From contig QPMI01000490.1 in NCBI GenBank assembly GCA_004431415.1, positions 1-64,000 on the forward strand: DNA of 64,000 nt, read 5' to 3'. Under the pieces are notes generated by a model. That model saw only the letters and a list, made by a program, of their open reading frames with translations. It searched no databases and was not told the DNA's origin. This DNA comes from Cyanophora paradoxa (taxonomy: Eukaryota; Glaucocystophyceae; Cyanophorales; Cyanophoraceae). Below, piece after piece: positions 32,942 through 44,000 of this stretch (position 1 is the stretch's first letter; each line of letters begins with the position of its first letter). Both the position numbers and the translations under genes were made by a program.

Positions 32942-33983
32942 TACCTTCCGTTTCACGAATCCGCCGCCCCGGTCTCCGTCGAATTCAACCTTGCCTCCCG
33001 ATGCCGATCCGTCCCTGTCCATGTGTCTCGGCGCCTGCGGCTTTCCTCTCCTGTACCTTCGGCTTCCCCTCTGGCTGTCCCGCCAGATCCACCTCGCCCG
33101 CCGGTTCCTGCATGGCCCCTTTGATTCATGATAGTCTTGTATCAATCTTCGCTTCACCTCAACTTAGTTTACCCTCAGTTGTTTTGCCGTCACCTCCATC
33201 AGATGCTTCATCGATGTTAGTTAGGAGCACTGGCCCCTCCACCTTCCAGTTCCTCGTGTATTCCATGCCTTCCCTGTACCTTTGATTCCGTTCCCTTTGT
33301 CGTTAGCTCTGCCTCTTCCTCCTCCATCTCTCACTGTTAGCCCTCAGGCAGTTCCGCCTCTTTATCTTCAGCGACCGTCAGACCGTATAGTTTTTGGCAG
33401 CGAGTATTTTGTGTATGGTGACGTTCCTCGTGTGTACCCTTCTCTCTCTTCTACTTCGCTATATTTGCCTCTCCCGCCTGGTTCAGCCCCATCGTCTGCC
33501 TTCCCTGTCACTACTGGCTTGCGTTTCGCCCCTCCTCTTATACTGCCGATTCCGAGTCTGCACCCGAGCTCTGCCCCTTTCCTCGTGTCGTCCCCAGTTC
33601 CTCAGATTAGTCTTCAGCCGTCCATTGTTTTACCAACTCTACAATCTCGATTCCGTTTAGACACTCCGCCAGCTTCGACTTTCCCCTCTAGTGGTGTCCT
33701 ACGTTTCGCCTCTCCTACTGTTCTACCGCCTTTGCCTCCTGCGACTACGTCTTCTAGTTCTGCTGTTAGCTCTGTCTTGTCGTCTTCGTCTAGATCTTCG
33801 TCTTCGACTGTAGTTCCTCGTGCTCGTTCTCCTTATTTGCTGCGTCCCCGTGCTCCTCGTCGTTCTAGTGTGACTAGTACTTATGCATCGACGCCCTTGA
33901 GCTCTTCTACTCCTTCTCCTCGTGCTCGTTCTCCTTATCTTTTGCGTTCTTCTGATCGTGTCCCTTCTCGTGATCCCTCTTGA
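32942..33983 (+). other. Pro/Ser-rich extension of LINE ORF2 or 3' UTR
   Basis: Pyrimidine-rich DNA with open plus-strand frames rich in Pro, Ser, Leu and Arg (33001-33285 and 33282-33983). Repeated PRARSPYLLR units are near 33820-33945. The frames continue the low-complexity style of the end of ORF2 across a frame change at about 32940, so ORF2 may once have extended to the TGA at 33981. A non-coding 3' UTR is the alternative. Confidence 0.45.
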
Positions 33984-34055
33984 TTCTGTATATATTTTGT
34001 GCTAGTTTACTGTATCTTTGATTTGTGATTGCTTTGTTGTCTTTAATATCACTAC

Positions 34056-34080
34056 CTACGGGGGGTTCGCCCCACCGTAG
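34056..34080 (+). other. 3'-terminal hairpin of the LINE
   Basis: CTACGGGGGGTTCGCCCCAC continuing CGTAG folds into a stem of six base pairs, one mismatch and three more pairs, closed by a TTCGC loop. It lies six bases before the poly(A). Such a terminal stem-loop is the recognition element for reverse transcriptase in several LINE families. Confidence 0.75.
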
Positions 34081-34095
34081 TCTCTCAAAAAAAAA

Positions 34096-34110
34096 AAGTG
34101 AATATTCAGA
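34096..34110. repeat. Right target-site duplication of the LINE
   Basis: AAGTGAATATTCAGA, identical to 26280-26294. The first two A bases may belong to the poly(A), so the duplication is 13-15 bp. Confidence 0.9.
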
Positions 34111-34853
34111 GCCTGCCGAATTCGAAGTCTGCCCGTGGCTATTTGATGGTACGCGGGCTAGGCTACACTGTGCCACGTGTCCTTCAAGCTTAAGGCCACG
34201 CTCGTTAGCCCTTGAGCACCGCGGCCGCGCCCTTCAGCCTTTGAACGCCGCGCCCTTCAGCCCTTGACTCGATCACCCCGGGTGAATGCCGCGCGCGCCT
34301 TTCAGCCCTTGAGCGCCGCGCCCTTTAATTTAGCCGTATAACTATAGCTAGCTGCAGCTGTAGGCCTTGAGGCTGCGCCACCTTCGGCCCTCGCAATCGA
34401 GCGCCACGCCTCCCTGGCGCTTGAGCGCCACGTGCACTGGGCCACGCCTCCTAGGCCTCGGTCCGCAAGCTCGAGCGCCACGTGCACGCCCCCTCGGCCC
34501 TCGAGCCTCGGAGCGCCCCGGGCCGAGAACGGACCGCCTGCCGCCCCCCTCGAACTCGAGGCCCGCATCGGGTACACCCAAGCGGCCTCCGCGAACTCGG
34601 GCCCTCGACACCTCGACCAAGGGCCTTGCTATATTACACGGCCAGGTCCTGTAACGTGGGCCCTGATGATGAGTAAAATGTATTTAATTATAAAGATCCG
34701 AGGATGCTGGAACTAAAAAAAAAACTGATTTTGATTCTGATGACAATCCTGTGTCCACGGGCCACGGAAATACATGATGCCATTCCTGTGTCCACGGGCC
34801 ATGAGTCATTGTTTCTGATAATGGGCGAAATATACGTGAAGAACCGAAGCGTT
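34111..34853. other. GC-rich filler with degenerate short repeats
   Basis: 34190-34330 repeats GCCCTTCAGCCCTTGAGCGC-like words about five times. 34370-34640 is GC-rich with open frames on both strands that have no splice or domain support. Near 34750-34800 a CTGTGTCCACGGGCCA word occurs twice. Confidence 0.45.
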
Positions 34854-36637
34854 TCAGAAAAGTCGCTTCAGCATGCGCAGGGCGCGCTTGCGGCGACCGC
34901 CCTTATTCATGGCGGCAGCGGCGGTGGCAGCCTCCGAGCCATGGACTTGCCGCCCATAGAGGACGTTCATTCCGGCGCCAATGGCAAGGCCGCGTTGCTT
35001 GAGCCGGGTGTGTGGCACGCGAAGCACGCCGCCAATAGTCCTTGGAAGGGCGAGCCAGGGCGATATGGCCCGCTCCCAGGCTCGCTCGGGCCCCGCCAAG
35101 AGCGCAAACAGGAGCAAGCCAAGCACAACAGTGAAAAGGATCGTGGACACGCTGACCACCGCACCGAACACGAGCTGACGGAAGCGAAAAGGACGCGGCG
35201 ATCAATTTAGAGTGGCTACGACTTGGCGAGATTTACATCCACGGACCTTGTTCTCAGCCCACGAAGAGTGGCTTGAGGCGGACGGCGGACCCTCCTGACC
35301 TCGAGGTGGTGTCGCGGGCCCCTCCGTGGGACCTTCACCTGTTGATGCCGTTGATGAGTTTGCCGACGACGGGTCGCCGAGTTGAAGGGCCTGAAAGTGT
35401 AAATGAAGCAGAAAATGCTCAGATAATAAACAGCAAACGATCGCGAAGAGCGAAAGGTGCAATCGTGCAGGGCGCACGTCAACGAGGACGACCGGGGGGA
35501 AGGTTCCGCGGCGGGACTCGATCCGCAGGCTGAACGCGCGCGCCACCTGTGCCTGCGCCAGCGCCCGCCGCGCCGCGCCCACCGCCGGCATCCCTGCAGC
35601 GCCGTCGGCGGCTGCAACGGCGACGACGACAGGCGGCGGGGCGGGGCGGACGGAAGCGGATGCCCTCGGGGGCGACGTGAGCCTCGGGGGCCTCGAGGGC
35701 GGCGCCGTCGGGGGCGACGAGGACGACGCGCACAGGGTCGCCGGCGAGGGGCCCGAACGCGTCGCCCGCCGCCCCGATCGTCACCCACTCGCCCTCCTGC
35801 GCGGAGCCTCATGGCGGGCGGGGAAGGATGGGCGGGCGGGGCAGGCGCACGGGCAGGGCGGCGAGGAGAGGCCGGGACAGCACCACTTGCACGACAGCAT
35901 CGGAGGCCTTCACGCGGCGGGCGCTGACCGTCACGCCCCCGACGGTTACCCGCGACAACGACATCGCCACAGCGAAAGGCTCCTGCCGGCGGCGTTCGGA
36001 TGTCAGGACGAGAGAACTGCAGGGCTCACGAAGAGTTTAGAGGGCGAGGCGAACTGCGGACCAGCGTCGGGGCCGCGTCGATGGTGGGCGTGGGGGACGC
36101 TAGAGGCGCTGTCGGGGACGGCAGCGCAGAGGGGCTTGCAGTGGGCGACGGCGCGGCGAGAGGAGTCGCGGAGGCGGTCGGAGATGGGAGAGGCGAGGGG
36201 CAGGGCGAGGGGCTGGCGGAGGGCGTGGCCGACGGGGAGGGCGTGGGCGGGGCGGTGGGGGAGGCGCTGGGGGTGGCGGAGGCGGTGGCGGAGGCGGTGG
36301 GCGAGGGGGATGCGGAAGGTGATGGGTACGCCATTGCGGTGGGGGACGGGCTGGCGGTCGCGCTCGGGGAGGGCGAGGGGCTCGGGGAGGGCGAGGGGCT
36401 GGCGCTCGGGGTGGGCGAGGCGCTCGGCGAGGGGGTGGGCGAGGCAGAGGGCGAAGCGGAGGGGGAAGGGGTGGCGGGCGTGATGGGCTCGGGCCACGGC
36501 AGCTGCTGCCCGAGCGGGTCGCGGTTCGTCTCTGGCGCGGGGTCAGCGCCGAGGCAGAAGAGCCCGGGGAGGGTCCCGCGGACCGATCTTGAGGACCGAT
36601 AAACGGGCGGCCCCCGTCTCATCGGGGGTTGCCCCAC
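34854..36637 (-). CDS. C-terminal exons of the surface protein: Ser/Pro stalk, transmembrane helix, basic tail
   Basis: Reading right to left. 36637-36026 encodes about 130 residues of SPSP/ASPSPT low complexity, an extensin-like O-glycosylated stalk. 35950-35450 encodes beta-rich segments (RVTVGGVTVSARRV; DPVRVVLVAPDG). An exon near 35395-35230 is GDPSSANSSTASTGEG-like. The last exon (about 35185-34854) has a strong membrane helix, AVVSVSTILFTVVLGLLLFA, then a short cytoplasmic tail ending KGGRRKRALRMLKRLF and a stop. Intron positions are suggested by a pyrimidine-rich tract and CTTTCAG near 35396. Exon ends in the GC-rich middle are not fixed. This is the membrane anchor of the block to its right. 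Confidence 0.55.
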
Positions 36638-36649
36638 TGGTGCCAGAGC

Positions 36650-38053
36650 CCGCTACATAAACGCCGCACCGGCCGCGAATCCGAGCGGCCTGCGAGAGCC
36701 TCCCTCCGTGCACGCCAGTCGCGACCGTGGAGAATGAGACTGCACTAGGTTAGGATGAATTCGAATTCGATGCGAACAACGGATGCAGACGCACCCGGCG
36801 TCTGCGCAAGGTCGGCGACGAGGATGGATGGAGAGTACGAGCGAAAATAGACTCCTCGTCTGAAGTAATAAGGACCTCTCTCCTCGCCGCGGGCGACGAA
36901 CAGCAGCGAACCGCACGTCCACGCCACTCCGTTGATGCGAGGGACGGGGCTGGTCGCGGCCTGGAGGGCATATATATGAATGTTTGGCACGCAAGACATT
37001 TGGGAAAGCAAATTCTAAATTCTGGTTTCCTATCTGAAGCCCGCACCACAGAAACTGCGATCCAGGACGTCGACGCGAGGCGTAGATCGGCGTAGTGCAA
37101 ACTATGAGCTTCATCTGTCTGCACGAGGGAAATCCATAAGATGGATACGAACGGTGCGAGGCAGAAAGAAGAAAGCCACGAGCCGCCCGGTAAAAGAAGA
37201 GCTTGTCCGAGTAGACAGCACCGTGGCCATCGGTCAAGATGAGGTTGCCTGCATGCGGCACAACGACACGCCACTTGGCAATCGAGGCGGGGGCGTCGTG
37301 ATTGTACGAGCTGTCGCGATTCATTAGATATCTTAAAAGCTCAATGAACGGAATCTGAAACGTTTACGTACATTAGCGATTCTGTGGCAGTCCAAGCCCC
37401 ATTTGTGTCCAGAAACTTCCCGCCGGCTGCAAAGAACTGCGTCCCAACAGCACGGATCTCGATGCAAAGCGAGATCAAAGCGCTTCAGTACAAAATCAAG
37501 TGCACCTTGCCGCTATAGCTGACAGAGACAGACAGGATGCGAGCTCGCAGCCGTGCATCGGGCGTCGACCGATCGCTGTTTGCATTCGCGCTGCAGCGGG
37601 AGCCACCATCTGCCGCGGCGGGTGGTTATGGAAGCACGCAGTGCAAGTAGCGCAAGCGATTGTGCTAGCACAAAAGCGGATATAATCAAAAGCTTTCGCG
37701 AACCCCAGAAGTAGTATCTGCAAAGAGGGACTGAGCGTTAGCACTGTCCAGCTGCAAGAGTACATGAGAAAGTTTGAGCAAGTAAACGCTTCGCACTTAG
37801 AGCCGTCGTCGCCGGCGTGTGCAACGAAGAACCTCAGAGAATTGCGCATGCTGCTCCCGACGTCATCAAAGATGCGCTCGTGCGCGCTGCGGCCGATGTC
37901 GCATTCCGGATCCGTGGTCTTGATCACGCTCCATACGCCGGTCGAGAGGTGAAAGGCTGCCAGGCGGCCGCGCTCAGAGTCTACCCTGAGCCATGGCCAG
38001 TAGCTCGCATTTGTCATCACAGGACCGACTTGCATCACCGCAGTGAGACGCAC
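36650..38053 (-). CDS. Kelch-like block of the surface protein
   Basis: Exons include NSLRFFVAHAGDDGSKCEAF (about 37790-37850), NLILTDGHGAVYSDKLFFY (about 37190-37245) and RINGVAWTCGSLLFVARGEE (about 36895-36950). Each has close counterparts in the blocks at 46.4-47.5 and 53-54 kb: FVAHSGGPF / FVAHAGSRG; DGKLFYYGG / DGKLFYFG; FNGVAWACGPLFFMAHG / GIGFTWMCGSLYFNFNG. The recurring order, aromatic-Gly turns and DGKLFYYGG suggest degenerate kelch repeats of a beta-propeller. Exons are interrupted by short introns; not all boundaries could be fixed. Confidence 0.5.
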
Positions 38054-38071
38054 AAAAGGACTGCATTTGAA

Positions 38072-39533
38072 TTAAAAAGGTGCACCTGAGAGAAGAAATT
38101 CGCCTTGTTCCTCCAGGACCTGGCCACCCGAGATCCAGCCAGATGCCATTGATCCCGGCTGGTATCCCTCAATAACAGATACGTTTACTTGCAAAGGGAG
38201 CAATGCCGGCACTGGCGAGGGCGTTGGTGTCATGGTAATCGTGAGAACTCCTGTACGAAACCTCTCGGAAAACGTGCTTAGCGACTGCCCCGCTGCATTC
38301 CAGACACTCGCCGCGCATATATAGAACGAATCACTTTCAAGGTTCTTCGCTGTGAGCGTCGCCGAAGCGGAGCCCTCGGGAACATAGACCACCGCGGCCC
38401 ACGTCTCCTCCCCTCCGCCAGCCGGAGCGCACGTGGCAAAGACACGCGTGATCGGTGCCCCTCCATCGTCAGCAAAGACAGTGGAAAGCACGGCCGACCG
38501 TGCATTGACCGACGCAACGTCAACAGATGCAGGGGCATCAGGGGGCTGCATCGTTGTGAATGAAGGCGACGTGGAGCTCGTTGATGTGCCGACAGCGTTC
38601 GATGCGTTGGCGGCGCACACGTACGTGACGTTCGGCTGCAGACCGACGACTGATAAAGCGAGCCGGTCTTCAGACTCTGAAACCCCGGCACTGGGACGAA
38701 CTTGCATGCAGTCCTCCCACGCCACCTCGCGAGTCGCCTCCACCTCGCAGACGGCGCACACCCGCGTGACTGCGCTGCCTCCGCTGAAGCCCAACTGAAC
38801 GCTCAGGCTCGCGTTCCGGTTGCTTATCCCGCTGGACGCAGAAACGGAAATCGGAGGTGAGGGAGCTTCGGCTGCAGTAAAGAGGGATGCCGTGCCGCTC
38901 AAAGAAAATCCTGCAGAGTTCTTCGCCCGGGAAGAGCAAATGTAGCTTGTGTTAGGCAAGAGACCGGAAGCAGTAAAAGAGATCTCAGAAATCGGAGCAG
39001 TCAGCGGCTGATGATGAACCCAGATGGCAGATGAATTGGAAGGACTCGCTATCGGCTCGCATCGAAGCAGAAGGAGAGAAACTGATTCGCCACCGTCGTA
39101 CGCCAGCGAGACGGTCAGACTCGCACCACGGGCAGATACGAAAGCTACTGTCACAACAGGCGCGGCGGGTGCCTCGTGAGTCGTTGTGAATGACACCACC
39201 GAAGACATCGGTGATGTGCCGAGTGCGTTGCTTATATTTGCGTGGCATTCGTACGCTGTGCGCGGCTCCAGCCCATGCACGGTCAGCACCGTCACATTCG
39301 TCCTTGGGCTAGAAGATGCCGCCCCTGTCCACTCGATGCTGCCGGCAGCCGCACCGGCTCTCCAGCAGGTCCCCGCAGCGCTTACAATTGACGATCCGCC
39401 ATCGAATGTGGTTTCTACGGCGAGAGTTGCGTTCCTCGCCCCGAGGCCAGAGAGAATCGCGCCCCAAGGGGGTATCGTGGCTGCTCGAATCGGTTTTTCG
39501 GTGAATTGCGGTGAATTGCCGATTGCGGTTTAA
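38072..39533 (-). CDS. Four FN3-like domains
   Basis: One long exon, open from about 39530 to 38075, with four repeats of about 100 residues. Each follows the pattern P-x-x-P...(A/S)RNA-x-L-x-V...F-x-GG...C...VxGLxPNTxYxCxAxxxNxxGxS...F-T. Examples: LEPRTAYECHANISNALGTS, LLPNTSYICSSRAKNSAGFS, LQPNVTYVCAANASNAVGTS. A fibronectin type III-like sandwich with a conserved Cys pair (strand C and the YxC strand) fits. Several N-glycosylation sequons are present. Extracellular adhesion or recognition is the likely role. Confidence 0.75.
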
Positions 39534-39545
39534 GTTGAATGAGCG

Positions 39546-41029
39546 CTAGTGCAGCATCAGCTCACCGGATGCTCTCAATCCCCAAGGAGAGATTCGTACT
39601 GGGTTGTAGTACTGGACCCCGCTCACGTCATATTTGTATGCTATTTCATATCCAGAGTCTCCCCCCGCTGCAAGTAACTCGCACGTAATCGGATCACCGC
39701 CATATGCCAGCGTCCGCAGGCCAAAGCCTGGCCCCGAAAAGGGGACAGTCGCTCCCGTTGCCACAACCGAGGCATCTGAATATTAATATTTGCAGTCGAA
39801 TGCAGTCGATGTGAATCCCATGAATCAACCGTATATATGTAACAAAGAGGGGGCCGACCTTGAGGGTCGACAATGTAGGGCCGCAGCTCGTAGTATGACG
39901 AATCATCGTGCAAGCGGGTACGTGTACCGATTGCCAATATTAGAAGAAGATTTCCGCAACCAATCAAAGGGCGTCCAAAGCCGAAATAAGTGTGGCCATA
40001 GCCCGCGATTTGCTCAGCAATGCTGCCAACCAAGCGGAAAACCTTCTGGCCTTCCTGAGCCAGGTCGACCTCGCTGTGCTTTTTATCAGTTGCGTGCATC
40101 TCACCGCATGCACATCACACCCGCTCACTATAGATTTGCTGGATTATTGTTTGTCCATTCTCCGCCGTTTATATACCACTTGTTGTTCAGGCGGGCGCAG
40201 CTCGGGCCTCTCCAACCGGGGCGGGCATAGTAGAAATTGGGAGGTGGCGTGATTTCCTCAATCCACTCAGGGTCTCCGCCGATTTCCCATCTGCAATAGC
40301 AGGTAACGGATCCCACATCCGCATGGGCAACGGCTGTGCGCACCGGATTAGGTCCCCGCTGAGTTGAGAGCCTTGGCCCAGAACGTAAACTTCGCCTGCA
40401 GTAACCCAGACGCTTCCATTCCACACAGTCATGCAATGATATTGGCGTGGGAGGGGCATTGCAGGAAGATCCGTCCGGTTGTCAAGCGTGGTTGGGAATT
40501 TCCACAGGCGCCTCGACATAAACTGCGGGCAGTACCCGCTCGCCTCGATCGGATACAAGTCGCAGCCGAAGCCGCCTGGGAGACGTTGCAAAGGTGAGCT
40601 CGCGTGCGTACAAAACTGGAGCAAGAGCTCACGTGCCTGAACAGAAGATGCTACCGTTCGGATTTTCATCCCACGCGCATGCAGAGCTGTGTCCTCGGAA
40701 GGGCATAACCACTGGCGCGGTCCACCAAGAGTTCACATCTGCACATGGCTTGAGCACAAGTGCAAATCACTGCATTCCGCCAATTTGAAATCACACAAAC
40801 CGGGATCGAACACGACAACCTCATCACTGAACTCTTCCACCCAGGGACGAATCAAGCCTCCAACAAGCACAAGTTTCAAGCCGCCGCGACCTGTTCTGAA
40901 TGCAGTTCCGCCATGCCAACCAGGCCAGCTCCAACTGCCGTCTGCCCGTCTCCATGGAGCTGGATTTTCGGAAGTGCTGGGACCATTTCGATATCCGTCG
41001 ACCTGAATCGACAGAAACTCTGTGAACAA
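39546..41029 (-). CDS. Kelch-like block between FN3-like arrays
   Basis: Short exons read WHGGTAFRTGRGGLKLVLVG then GLIRPWVEEFSDEVVVFDP (about 40800-40920), VWNGSVWVTAGEVYVLGQGS (near 40380-40440), RLNNKWYINGGEWTNNNPAN (about 40130-40190) and LRTLAYGGDPITCELLAAGG (about 39650-39710). The GG followed by a D-x-W/V-x-F/Y strand pattern recurs as in kelch motifs. Introns of 40-80 nt separate them. Order relative to neighbours is kelch-like, then FN3-like to the left. Confidence 0.5.
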
Positions 41030-41074
41030 TGAGATTAGTTATCTAACCATTAGAAAGCGAAATGCAACTCGGGT

Positions 41075-44000
41075 TCAATGCAACGCACGTGTGCGATTGA
41101 TGGTAGGCACATATGCGGAAATGCGAGCCATTGGTGGCGATGGCAGCTCGCGGGCAATGAAGGGGGTGGAGGAGGCGATCGGACTCTCGCCCACCACGTT
41201 GGCGACACGTGCTCTGCAGACGTACTCGAAGCTGGGAGTAAGGCCAGTGACATTGAAGATGACCGAGGGCGATCCTGGGGCTACGAGCGCCCGCGCTGTC
41301 CACACAGATGTGCTTCCTGATCTCTGTGCACAGGTGGCGGTCGCATTCTCAATCCACGCACCTCCATTGTAGCCTACCCAGGCCTCCACAACAGCGGCGC
41401 GCGAAGAGATGCTGCTGACGATTACGGAAGCCGGCGCTCCGGGGAGCTCAGGAGGCGTGATGAATGGCGTTGATATAACATTATCAGATGTGCCAAGGAC
41501 GTTGCTTGCATTTGCCATGCAGATGTATGTGGCATTTGGGACTACATTGGTGATTTTGAAAGTGGTGAATGCCGGGCTGGAGGGGCTGAAAGGGAACACG
41601 TTCGATCCGCCCCATGCAACCACTCCGGGCGAGCCGACAGGCGAGCAACTTGCTTCTGATCTCAGCAGGGGTGACCCTCCATCGAATGTCAGATTGATGT
41701 TGAGTGTTGCACCCCTGGAAACAATGCCGACAACCTCAACTCGCGACGGGACAGTGGGCGGCTCGGCCAGCGTGCTGAACACGGCCACAGGTGAAGCACT
41801 GAGCAACGACGCGCCCGCAACGGAAGCCAGTGAGACTCGGCAACGGTACGCTGTCACGGGATCTAGCCCGCCGACGCTAATGAGACCAGGACCGCTGAAC
41901 CCAGGATCGAAGGTAGCGTTTCCGAAGGCCTTCATTTCTCCTCCTGCGACTAAGAAGCAGCTTGCGAACGCGGAGACGATCCACGAACCTCCATTGTAAC
42001 TAAACGAGGCTGACAGAAGGACACGCCGAGCGAGAACGAGGCTGACGTCTATGGCAAGTGGCGGAAAAGGCGGCTCGGAAATGGTAATGAACGTTTTGGA
42101 AGCAGTCCTTGCACTCGAGCCCGCGCTGTTTTCAGCCTCGGCCGTGCACACGTAGCTTGTGTTCGGCTGCAGCCCTGCTACAGTTATGTTTGCTCCGCTC
42201 GCCCCCGCTCCCTCCGTCACCAGCGGGACCAGCGCCAACGCTGACACCGGGGCCCCGCCGTGCAATGGATCCGGATTGCAGTGGGCCGAGACGCGCTGAA
42301 CCCACGCGCCCCCGTTGTAGCCAAGCAGCAGCTCCAACAGCACACTCCGCGCGAGAATGACGGAGGCGTTGACGGAGAGCGGGGCGGCGGGCGGCTCGGG
42401 GATGGTTGTGATGGGCAAGGACGCCGTGGCGGGCGAGGGGCCGATGGCGTTCGTGACGAAGGCCGAGCACGTATAGGTGGTGTTGGGAAGTATAGGGGCG
42501 ATAGACACGGAAATCGAATCGGCCCCAGGTGCAACAAAGGAAACATCGCTGCAAAGGTTGAGCGGGCTCGAGCCCCCTGAAGCCTTGCAGCAGGTGGTTG
42601 CGTTCTCAATAAACGCTCCACCATTGTAGCCAAGATGAATGTTGAGCGTCGCATTTCGAGAGCACACAATGTGTGCAGCCAGCATGCGTGGAGCAGCTGG
42701 AGCCTCTGCCGGCGTCGTAAAAGGCTCGATAGGGGTACGCTTGGATGCACCGTATGCATTTACAAGCCAAGCGTTGCAAGAGTAGGTTGTGTTGGGAGCC
42801 AGCGCAGTCAAGCGAACGAAGCCGTGGAATACGTCTACGTAGTCGACGTGGGTTTGGGTTTCGAAGGACCTTGGCAGGCTGCCATTTTCTCCGGTACACG
42901 AAATGACGGCGCTTAGAATCGGGGCGCCCCCGTCGAAGCCTGAAACAACAGACGCGTTTGCGGAGCGGGCTGCATGAACGATAATCGTTGCGACAACCGG
43001 GACGTCGGGCGGCTGAGCTGCAAGAAAAGGAACAGAAATGCCTGGTTCTGACGTCCCAAGTCGATTCGTCACGTTTGAGACGCAGGTGTAAACGAAACCT
43101 GGCTGCAAGTTGCTAACGAAAAACTTCACTATAGTCTCGGCCTGCCTGATCTCTTGATCAAAGAGCTGAGAGCCGCTCCAAACAGTTGATTCGGTTCCGT
43201 TTCGGAGACAGCTTGCCGACACGCCTGACAGCCACGAGCCGCCATTTGAACCGAGCACCACATCGAGAGCAGCTGAGAAAGCAGTGATATTGCGTAGGTT
43301 CAAAGCCACAGGGGCGGAAGGAGCCTCCGCAAGTGTGATAAAGCTTATGGCAGAAGTACCCGTGCCCAAGCCCGCGCTGTTTTCAGCCTCGGCCGAGCAC
43401 ACGTAGCTTGTGTTCGGCTGCAGCCCTGCTACAGTTATGTTTGCTCCGCTCGCCCCCGCTCCCTCCGTCACCAGCGGGACCAGCGCCAACGCTGACACCG
43501 GGGCCCCGCCGTGCAATGGATCCGGATTGCAGTGGGCCGAGACGCGCTGAACCCACGCGCCCCCGTTGTAGCCAAGCAGCAGCTCCAACAGCACACTCCG
43601 CGCGAGAATGACGGAGGCGTTGACGGAGAGCGGGGCGGCGGGCGGCTCGGGGATGGTTGTGATGGGCAAGGACGCCGTGGCGGGCGAGGGGCCGATGGCG
43701 TTCGTGACGAAGGCCGAGCACGTGTATGTTGCGTTTGGAACGAGGCCGGGCACTTGAAAGGTAGCCCGGTCATCACCAGGAGACATTACGTTGGAGCCAT
43801 TCCATACAGCAAAGCCAATTTCAAAAGCCATACACTCCAGCGAAGCCGTTGTAATGAAGGATCCTCCATTATACCCAAAGCCTACTTCGATGACCATGTT
43901 TCGAGCCTCAATTTCGGCGGGTATCACAAAGATTGGAGCGAAGGGGGCAGTGATCATCGTGAGAAACGGCGCTGATATTGTGTTGTTGGAGACACCAACT

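Larger units (their letters stand above)
26295..34095 (+). mobile_element. Full-length non-LTR retrotransposon (LINE) with poly(A) tail
   Basis: About 7.8 kb bounded by a perfect 15-bp target duplication and ending in an 11-A run. In order: a short 5' leader, ORF1 (from 26408), a ~400-bp spacer, ORF2 with apurinic-type endonuclease (28037-28830), reverse transcriptase (about 29700-30350), a zf-RVT-like Cys/His segment and a C2H2 finger, a Pro/Ser-rich tail, and a 3' hairpin. The layout (two ORFs, AP-type endonuclease, target duplication of this length) fits the L1/Tx1 group. The perfect duplication implies a young insertion, yet ORF2 needs several frame changes to read through. Confidence 0.92.
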
